Positions 58,893 through 64,000 of a stretch of 64,000 bases of DNA are shown in pieces. The notes beneath the pieces are model-generated. The model searched no databases. It worked only from the letters and a program-made list of their open reading frames with translations, and had not been told where the DNA came from. Within the stretch, counting starts at the first letter, position 1; each line of letters starts with the position of its first letter. The DNA comes from Dongia_A sp035695765 (GTDB taxonomy: Bacteria > Pseudomonadota > Alphaproteobacteria > Dongiales > Dongiaceae). The position numbers and the translations under genes were made by a program. The stretch spans positions 70,836-134,835 of the forward strand of contig DASRRI010000088.1 in NCBI GenBank assembly GCA_035695765.1, in the 5' to 3' direction.

Positions 58893-60268
58893 GCGGCGGT
58901 CCCGCAACCACACCCTTCCTTGCCTGCAAGCTTCGCGACATTATCGGCAACGCAGCATGCACTCACCGCGTCCGGCGCCGGACCGCCGCAGCACCCTGCG
59001 CCATCTTCGAAGAAATCGGTCTTGCAAATACCGGTCTCAGGCAGCACGAACTGAACATTGTCGGCAGCTTCGAGGTCGCCCGCAATGGCGGCAACGACCG
59101 ACCGAGCCTGCTCGTAGCCCGTCAGCAGCAGGAAGGTCGGCGCCCGCCCATAGCTCTTGACGCCGATGGTGTAGAAGCCCGGCTCCGGATGCGACACTTC
59201 GCGATGCCCATGCGGCGGAACCGAGCCGCAGGAGTGAAGGTTCGGATCGATCAACGGCCCAAGCGCCTTGACGCCTTCGAGCCAGGGATCGAGCTCCAGC
59301 CGTAGCTCGCGGGTCATGTCGAGATCCGGGCGCTGGCCCGTGCAGACGATGATCTCGTCGAGACCGGGGAACTCGACCGAGTCATTGTCCACCCTGCCCC
59401 GCAGCACGAGACCATCCTGGTCTTTGGCGACCGCATTCGTGTGGAACCCGCTGACCAAGCTGATGCGGCCCTGCTCGACAAGCGGGCGCAACAGGTTGCC
59501 CAGCTTCCCGCGCGCGGGCAATTGATCCGCTTCGCCGCCGCCATAGATGCGGTTCATGTTCTTGCTGCGCACAATCCAGCTAACCTTTGTCTTTGCAGCA
59601 TCTTTGCAAAGTTGCGCGAGGTCGAGCAGGACATTGATGGCGCTGTAGCCCCCACCGACCACCGCGATTCTTCTGTCGGCATAGCGGGAGCGCTGCGCGC
59701 CCAGCACGTCCGGCATTCCATAGGCAATGTGGTCCCCGAGCGCCCTCTCCCCCTCGGCCTCCAGGCCGGATGCGCCCAAGGGGTTCGGATTCTGCCAGGT
59801 ACCGGAGGCATCGATGACGGCGCGGGCAAGATCAGTCCGTTGCCTGCCGTCGCCCAGTTCGAGGTGCAGCTCGAACGGCTTGGATTCACGGTCCGTGCTC
59901 GATGTCTTGTCGACGCCCAACCTTGTGGCGCGGGTGACGCGCGCGTGCGTATGGATGTAGGGCGCGAGCGTTGACAGCCGAGACAAAGGCTTGAGGTAGT
60001 GCCGATAGAGATCGTCACCGGTCGGAAACCCGTCGGGCTCGGGCAGCGCCCAGCCGGAGGCTTCAAGCAAGCGACGAGAGGCTGTGTCGACGCTCTGCTC
60101 CCAGGTCGTGAAGATACGCACATGGGCCCAGTCGCGGATGTTCGCCCCTACCGTTTCCCCGGCCTCATAGATCCTGATGGGAATCCCCCGCTCCACCAGA
60201 TGCGCCGCAGCCGCCAGCCCGATCGGGCCGGCGCCGATGATTGCGACCGGAAGGTCCTTCGCATGCAT
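58889..60268 (-). CDS. Flavin-containing monooxygenase-like protein with Cys-rich tail (ArsO-like)
   Basis: The 459-residue flavoprotein has an FAD motif (VAIIGAGPIGLAAAAHLVER), an NADP motif (IAVVGGGYSAINVLLDLAQL) and IIVCTGQRPDLDM. Uncommon for an oxidoreductase, the last 35 residues are rich in cysteine: GAGCCGGPAPDAVSACCVAD and then KEGCGCGTAA. The CCGG element recalls the tail of arsenite methyltransferases. It is coupled to an MFS pump and sits behind an arsR gene. Oxidation of a metalloid or thiol adduct is plausible; the reaction is not known. Confidence 0.78.
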   Translation of the reverse strand: MHAKDLPVAIIGAGPIGLAAAAHLVERGIPIRIYEAGETVGANIRDWAHVRIFTTWEQSVDTASRRLLEASGWALPEPDGFPTGDDLYRHYLKPLSRLSTLAPYIHTHARVTRATRLGVDKTSSTDRESKPFELHLELGDGRQRTDLARAVIDASGTWQNPNPLGASGLEAEGERALGDHIAYGMPDVLGAQRSRYADRRIAVVGGGYSAINVLLDLAQLCKDAAKTKVSWIVRSKNMNRIYGGGEADQLPARGKLGNLLRPLVEQGRISLVSGFHTNAVAKDQDGLVLRGRVDNDSVEFPGLDEIIVCTGQRPDLDMTRELRLELDPWLEGVKALGPLIDPNLHSCGSVPPHGHREVSHPEPGFYTIGVKSYGRAPTFLLLTGYEQARSVVAAIAGDLEAADNVQFVLPETGICKTDFFEDGAGCCGGPAPDAVSACCVADNVAKLAGKEGCGCGTAA

Positions 60269-60284
60269 GGCTCGTCTCCGCTTC

Positions 60285-60306
60285 TATTTCCACAATCTTA
60301 GAAATA
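60285..60306. promoter_or_regulatory. ArsR-type operator before the flavoprotein-MFS genes
   Basis: TATTTC-N10-GAAATA, 17 bases upstream of the flavoprotein ATG and inside the arsR-flavoprotein gap. It has the same arms and spacing as two sites around the arsR start. Confidence 0.55.
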
Positions 60307-60324
60307 CCAAGTCAAAAAAAGGGG

Positions 60325-60639
60325 CTAGGCCGCCTTCTCGTCACTCTTGCACGCCGTATCCGCGCAGCATTCGTCCGCCAGGTAACCGATAAGCCTGTTC
60401 ATTGCCGGATAGTTGGCCCGGCAGATCAATGTCGTGGCCCGGCGCTCCTGCGACACCAGTCCCGTCTCTCGGAGGTGACGGATGTGATGCGACAAAGTTG
60501 AGGCGGCCAGTCCGACCTTCTCCTGCAGGACGCCGCACGCGAGACCCTCGTCCCCGGCGCGGACAAGCGCGCGGTAGATCTTCAGCCGCACCGGGCTGCC
60601 GAGGGACTCAAGTTGATGCGCTGCTATTTCGAGTTTCAT
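60325..60639 (-). CDS. arsR: ArsR-family metalloregulator with C-terminal Cys triad
   Basis: The 104-residue winged-helix repressor starts at ATG 60637-60639 (MKLEIAAHQLESLGSPVRLK). The recognition helix is VGLAASTLSHHIRHLRETGL. Metalloid-binding cysteines are not in the classical alpha-3 CVC box; instead Cys91, Cys92 and Cys97 (DECCADTACKSD) form a C-terminal cluster like that of the Acidithiobacillus-type ArsR. It heads the arsR-flavoprotein-MFS unit and diverges from a PLP enzyme gene. Confidence 0.9.
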   Translation of the reverse strand: MKLEIAAHQLESLGSPVRLKIYRALVRAGDEGLACGVLQEKVGLAASTLSHHIRHLRETGLVSQERRATTLICRANYPAMNRLIGYLADECCADTACKSDEKAA

Positions 60640-60646
60640 GGAAATA
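60625..60646. promoter_or_regulatory. ArsR-type operator over the arsR start codon
   Basis: TATTTC-N10-GAAATA spans the arsR ATG (60637-60639). Binding here would block arsR transcription or its initiation complex, giving autoregulation. Confidence 0.55.
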
Positions 60647-60678
60647 ACATGGCAGGGTCGAGGTGGGCATGCAAGCAA

Positions 60679-60700
60679 TATTTCGATTAAGATCGAAATA
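60679..60700. promoter_or_regulatory. ArsR-type operator in the arsR/PLP-enzyme divergent region
   Basis: TATTTC-N10-GAAATA with extended 9-base arms (TATTTCGAT and ATCGAAATA around TAAG) is the strongest of the three sites. It lies 40 bases upstream of arsR and 92 bases before the divergent gene, in promoter position for arsR. Confidence 0.65.
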
Positions 60701-60792
60701 GCAAAATCGCTCGGCTTGAGCTGGCTATCTTTTTGTTTTGCCTCGCATCGTCTAGCCTGGATACCCGCTGTCCCTGCTCCGCGAGCCCGCTG

Positions 60793-61932
60793 ATGACCAG
60801 CAACGACACTACGCCCGAAACCCTGTGCGCCCAGGCCATGGGCTGGATCGAGCCGACCACCAAGGCGATCGTGCCGCCGGTGCACGTGTCAACCACCTAT
60901 GAGCGCGACCCGGACAACGAGTACCGCAGCGGCCGCTCCTACATTCGCGAGGACAATGCGAGCTGGGACCAAGCGGAGGAGTTGATCACCCGGCTGGAAG
61001 GTGGTGCGGCCACTCTGCTGTTCTCGGCCGGTATGGCGGCGGCGACCGCGCCGTTCCTGGCGTTGCGCCCCGGCGATCATGTCGTGGTGCCGGAAGTGAT
61101 GTATTGGGGCCTGCGCAAATGGCTGCTAGGGCCCGGCAGCGAATGGGGGCTCGCGGTCGACCTGGTTGATATGACCAATCTCGATCGCGTGCGCGCGACG
61201 ATGCGGCCGGGCAAGACCAAGATCATCTGGGCGGAAACGCCATCCAATCCGCTGTGGCAGGTGTTCGATCTGTCTGCGCTGGCGGAGATTGCACACAGCG
61301 CGGGCGCGCGGCTGGCGGTTGATTCGACCTGTGCCACGCCGATCCTCACGCAGCCGATCGCGCTCGGCGCCGATCTCGTCATGCATGCCGCCACCAAATA
61401 CCTGAATGGACATTCCGACGTGCTGGCCGGCTCCCTCACCACCGCGCGGCAGGACGAGTTCTGGCAGCGGATCCATGGGGTGCGCACGAGCTGCGGTTCC
61501 GTGCTCGGCAGCTTCGAAGCGTGGCTGCTGCTGCGCGGCATGCGCACCTTGCCGCTGCGCGTGAAGCAGGCCTCGGCGAATGCGCTGCATCTCGCGGCGA
61601 ACCTGCAGCGCCACCCCGTCGTGGAGCAGGTGCTCTATCCCGGCCTTCCCAGCCATCCGCAGCACGAGCTGGCCAAGTGCCAGATGCAGGGCGGTTTCGG
61701 CGGCATGCTGTCGATCCGGATCAAAGGCGGCGAAGCGGCCGCGATCCGCTGCGCCGCGCGGGTCAATCTCTGGAAGCGGGCAACCTCCCTCGGCGGCGTC
61801 GAAAGTCTGATCGAACATCGCGCCTCGATCGAAGGTCCAGGCACGCCGGTGCCGCGTGATCTGTTGCGACTGTCGGCCGGCATCGAGAATGCCGAGGAAC
61901 TGCTGGCAGATCTTTCGCAGGCTCTGGCATAG
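60793..61932 (+). CDS. Cys/Met-metabolism PLP-dependent enzyme (cystathionine gamma-synthase/lyase family)
   Basis: From ATG 60793 (MTSNDTTPETLCAQAMGWIE) the product has 379 residues. Family motifs are YIREDNASWDQAEELITRLE, LFSAGMAAATAPFLALRPGD, SNPLWQVFDLSALAEIAHSA and the PLP lysine in MHAATKYLNGHSDVLAGSL. It may be a cystathionine gamma-synthase, cystathionine or methionine gamma-lyase; the sequence alone does not decide. It faces arsR across an operator, so a link to thiol supply under metalloid stress is possible but unproven. Confidence 0.87.
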   Translation: MTSNDTTPETLCAQAMGWIEPTTKAIVPPVHVSTTYERDPDNEYRSGRSYIREDNASWDQAEELITRLEGGAATLLFSAGMAAATAPFLALRPGDHVVVPEVMYWGLRKWLLGPGSEWGLAVDLVDMTNLDRVRATMRPGKTKIIWAETPSNPLWQVFDLSALAEIAHSAGARLAVDSTCATPILTQPIALGADLVMHAATKYLNGHSDVLAGSLTTARQDEFWQRIHGVRTSCGSVLGSFEAWLLLRGMRTLPLRVKQASANALHLAANLQRHPVVEQVLYPGLPSHPQHELAKCQMQGGFGGMLSIRIKGGEAAAIRCAARVNLWKRATSLGGVESLIEHRASIEGPGTPVPRDLLRLSAGIENAEELLADLSQALA

Positions 61933-62004
61933 CGCATTGATACGAAAGGTAGACAGACCATTATCCCGAGTGATCTTAGGAGTCTGTTTACCGCTCCATC
62001 GTAG

Positions 62005-62031
62005 CCTTGACCCAATCGGCCTATGTCAAGG
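62005..62031. promoter_or_regulatory. Inverted repeat upstream of the chemoreceptor gene
   Basis: CCTTGAC (62005-62011) and GTCAAGG (62025-62031) form a 7-base inverted repeat with a 13-base spacer, ending 13 bases before the chemoreceptor ATG. It could be an operator or an mRNA hairpin near the ribosome binding site. Confidence 0.3.
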
Positions 62032-62044
62032 GGTGGCACTTCCT

Positions 62045-63712
62045 ATGAATATTTGGGGCAAGATGATGGTCTCGGCCGGCGGGGCCGTGCTGGCGACAAT
62101 GCTGGTCGGAGCGGTCGGTCTTTTCGGCATGGAGAAAATCAACAACGCGATCGATACCCAGGCAACGGTTGGATCGCTGCTGAAGCAGCACATGGCCGCT
62201 GACCTCGGTCGCGCCAAGCTGGTCAACCAAGTCGAACGCGCCATCCGCATCGGCCGCATGAATCGCAGCGAAGGCCCCGCTGCCATCGAAGGCGTCAAAG
62301 CCGATGTCGCCGCCGTCCTGACCAACCTCAGTCAGCAGCTGCCGGCGATGCTGCCCGCGGATCTCGGCAAAGAGATGGTGGACGCTCACGCCACCATGCA
62401 ATCCTTTACCGACCAATCGACGACCCTGGTCGAGCTCGCCTTCGCCGACAACTACAAAGCCAATATGCAGCTTGAGGACTTCCTCACCCTGTCCAAGGAC
62501 CTGACGCAGCGTATGGCTGGCGTGAGTGACAAGCTGGAAGCAGTCACAGAAGCGACAGCCAAAGACACCGCCGGCCTCAAGCAGACCTTGATGATGGCGA
62601 TGATCGCCGTCGTGCTCGTCGCTATCGTTGGGCTGATCGCCTTCAACCTAGTGGTCGCCCGCTCCGTGTCACGTCCCGTCGCCTTGGTCACCAGCATCAT
62701 GGCCCGCATGGCAGGGGGCGAGCGCTCGATCGAGATCCCGGCGATGAACCGCGCCGACGAGATCGGCCAGATGTATGGCGCCCTCGCCTCCTTCAAGGAG
62801 GGCCTGAGTCAGGCCGACCGCCTGGCGGAGCAGCAGCAGGCCGAGGCCGAAGCGCGCGCCGAGCGCGGCGACCGGATGGAAGCCGTCTGCCACAGCTTCG
62901 ATCAGGCCATCACGGGCCTGCTCAAGGGCGTCGAAGACGTGATGAGCGAGCTGCGCCAGTCGGCCGAGACTATGTCCAATGCCGCGCGCCAGACTGAAAC
63001 GGAAGCAAAGGCAGCCAATGCGGCCTCTCAATCAGCCGGCGGTAACGTCAACTCGGTTGCCGGCGCGACCGAGGAACTGGTGGCGTCGGTGGGAGAGATC
63101 GGCCGTCAGACTGAGCGTTCGTCCGAGATCGCGGCCCGCGCCGCCGCTCGGGCCAGCGAGACCGACAAGCAGATCCAGGGCCTGGCGGATGCGGCGCAGA
63201 AGGTCGGCGACGTCGTCAAGCTGATCACCGACATCGCGGAGCAGACCAACCTGCTGGCGCTCAACGCCACCATCGAAGCGGCCCGCGCCGGCGAAGCCGG
63301 CAAGGGATTCGCCGTGGTCGCCAGCGAGGTCAAGAACCTCGCCAACCAGACAGCGCACGCGACCGAAGAGATCGCGCAGCAGGTCGCGACTATTCAGGGC
63401 GAGACCAAAACTGCCGTCGAGGCTATCCAGGGCATCTCGAGTATCGTGGGCGAGATCAACCAGATCGCCGCCGCGATCGCCGCCGCGATCGAGCAGCAGG
63501 GCTCTGCGACTCGCGAGATCGCGCGCAACGTCGAGGGCGCATCAAGCGGCACGCAATCGGTCAGCACCAGCATCGGGCACGTCTCTGAAGCAGCCACTCA
63601 GACCGGAGGGGCGGCGAAGGCCATGTTCGGCGCTGTCGCGCGCCTAGCCGAGCGCTCGGCGCAGGTGCAGGGCAGTGTCAGCGACTTCCTGCGCGAGATC
63701 CGCAGCGCCTAG
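62045..63712 (+). CDS. Methyl-accepting chemotaxis protein
   Basis: The 555-residue receptor has TM1 at about residues 8-28 (VSAGGAVLATMLVGAVGLFG), a four-helix-bundle-like sensory region (about 30-180), TM2 at about 185-210 (MMAMIAVVLVAIVGLIAFNL), a HAMP domain (SRPVALVTSIMARMAGGERS) and a signalling domain. The hairpin tip reads ITDIAEQTNLLALNATIEAA, then ARAGEAGKGFAVVASEVKNL. It has no C-terminal CheR-tethering pentapeptide. The ligand is unknown and no che genes are adjacent. Confidence 0.94.
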   Translation: MNIWGKMMVSAGGAVLATMLVGAVGLFGMEKINNAIDTQATVGSLLKQHMAADLGRAKLVNQVERAIRIGRMNRSEGPAAIEGVKADVAAVLTNLSQQLPAMLPADLGKEMVDAHATMQSFTDQSTTLVELAFADNYKANMQLEDFLTLSKDLTQRMAGVSDKLEAVTEATAKDTAGLKQTLMMAMIAVVLVAIVGLIAFNLVVARSVSRPVALVTSIMARMAGGERSIEIPAMNRADEIGQMYGALASFKEGLSQADRLAEQQQAEAEARAERGDRMEAVCHSFDQAITGLLKGVEDVMSELRQSAETMSNAARQTETEAKAANAASQSAGGNVNSVAGATEELVASVGEIGRQTERSSEIAARAAARASETDKQIQGLADAAQKVGDVVKLITDIAEQTNLLALNATIEAARAGEAGKGFAVVASEVKNLANQTAHATEEIAQQVATIQGETKTAVEAIQGISSIVGEINQIAAAIAAAIEQQGSATREIARNVEGASSGTQSVSTSIGHVSEAATQTGGAAKAMFGAVARLAERSAQVQGSVSDFLREIRSA

Positions 63713-63956
63713 CGCCATCTTGCCCGTTCTTTTGCCTCTTCGCGAGTCATCAGCTGCAGCTGCAAAGCGAAGCGGTTGACTCCCATCCGGTTGGGTATCA
63801 TCTATCAGCGTAGGTATCGTGCATGGGGCGAGCTGGCCACCGGTGCGTGTGAGGTGTGAGAAATCCGCCGCGCCTGATCGGAACCAGCATGGCTGGTCGA
63901 GGGTTTCCCCCCTACGCCGGGGTGTCGCCGCCCCTTAACGGCTCTTTAAGGCCGTA

Positions 63957-63972
63957 TGGCATAAACTTTGCA
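63957..63972 (+). promoter_or_regulatory. Sigma-54 promoter at right edge, downstream gene outside the window
   Basis: TGGCATAAACTTTGCA fits the sigma-54 consensus TGGCAYR-N4-TTGCW at every defined base. A purine-rich GGGAGGTG (63978-63985) follows, and the window ends before any start codon can be judged. The preceding 240 bases after the chemoreceptor hold no gene that I can support. Confidence 0.75.
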
Positions 63973-64000
63973 CCATAGGGAGGTGTAGCTAACGCGTTGC

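Noticed and set aside
63776..63806. A sigma-70 promoter starting at TTGACT after the chemoreceptor gene
   Set aside because: The -35 is good, but no acceptable -10 hexamer lies at 16-18 bases; the sigma-54 site at 63957 is far more convincing.
1..64000. CRISPR arrays, insertion sequences, prophage or integrase genes
   Set aside because: No regularly spaced repeats, transposase motifs, terminal inverted repeats or phage structural genes were seen; the tRNA-His gene shows no adjacent integrase or duplicated 3' end.

Overview
The window looks like chromosome of a GC-rich alphaproteobacterium, probably Rhodospirillales-like (an inference from gene content and protein style; no rRNA or species marker is present). 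Coding density is high, most operons use 4-bp start/stop overlaps, and I see no insertion sequence, prophage, CRISPR array or integrase.

Layout. 1-6.7 kb: a GlxA/GbdR-like regulator cut by the left edge, then the heterotetrameric sarcosine oxidase operon soxB-soxD-soxA-soxG. 6.8-13.9 kb: housekeeping and small accessory genes (Rrf2 regulator, DMT exporter, beta-carbonic anhydrase with an ABC-type binding protein, YciB, a 35-residue exported peptide, PAS_5 protein, NTF2-like protein, upp-glpK). 13.9-15.5 kb: 4-hydroxyproline 2-epimerase and mscL. 15.6-24.5 kb: a nonulosonic (pseudaminic) acid cluster, SDR, SpsF-like cytidylyltransferase fused to an aldo/keto reductase, pseB, pseC, pseG, pseH, pseI, and a convergent surface-carbohydrate gene. 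24.7-30.2 kb: parE, a sugar isomerase/PfkB kinase/YjbR operon, a phasin-like gene and a protein phosphatase.

30.2-47.2 kb is a pyrimidine-type catabolic region, almost all on the minus strand: preT and preA (dihydropyrimidine dehydrogenase), a BMP-type four-gene ABC importer, a cytosine-deaminase-type hydrolase, an M20 N-carbamoyl hydrolase coupled to an NMT1/THI5-type ABC importer, and a separate dihydropyrimidinase gene. A RutR-like TetR regulator sits next to preT. Four palindromes resembling the RutR operator TTGACCA-NN-TGGTCAA lie in front of its transcription units, so the region reads as one regulon: import, ring reduction, ring opening and decarbamoylation.

47.2-64 kb: tRNA-His, a class I aminotransferase, an adenylate cyclase-TolB-TPR protein beside exported YHS-domain and ankyrin proteins, a YCII (DGPF) gene with its ECF42-type sigma factor and a matching upstream promoter motif, a periplasmic binding protein, the sigma-54-driven glnB-glnA operon, an arsR-flavoprotein-MFS metalloid-resistance cluster with three identically built operators, a Cys/Met-metabolism PLP enzyme, and a chemotaxis receptor. 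A second sigma-54 promoter sits at the right edge and drives a gene outside the window.

No wholly new defence or mobile system is visible. The most interesting items are the RutR-type operator set, the three TATTTC-N10-GAAATA operators of the Cys-rich ars cluster, the SpsF-aldo/keto reductase fusion as candidate CMP-sugar step of the pse cluster, the ECF42 unit, and two small genes that automated annotation would miss.
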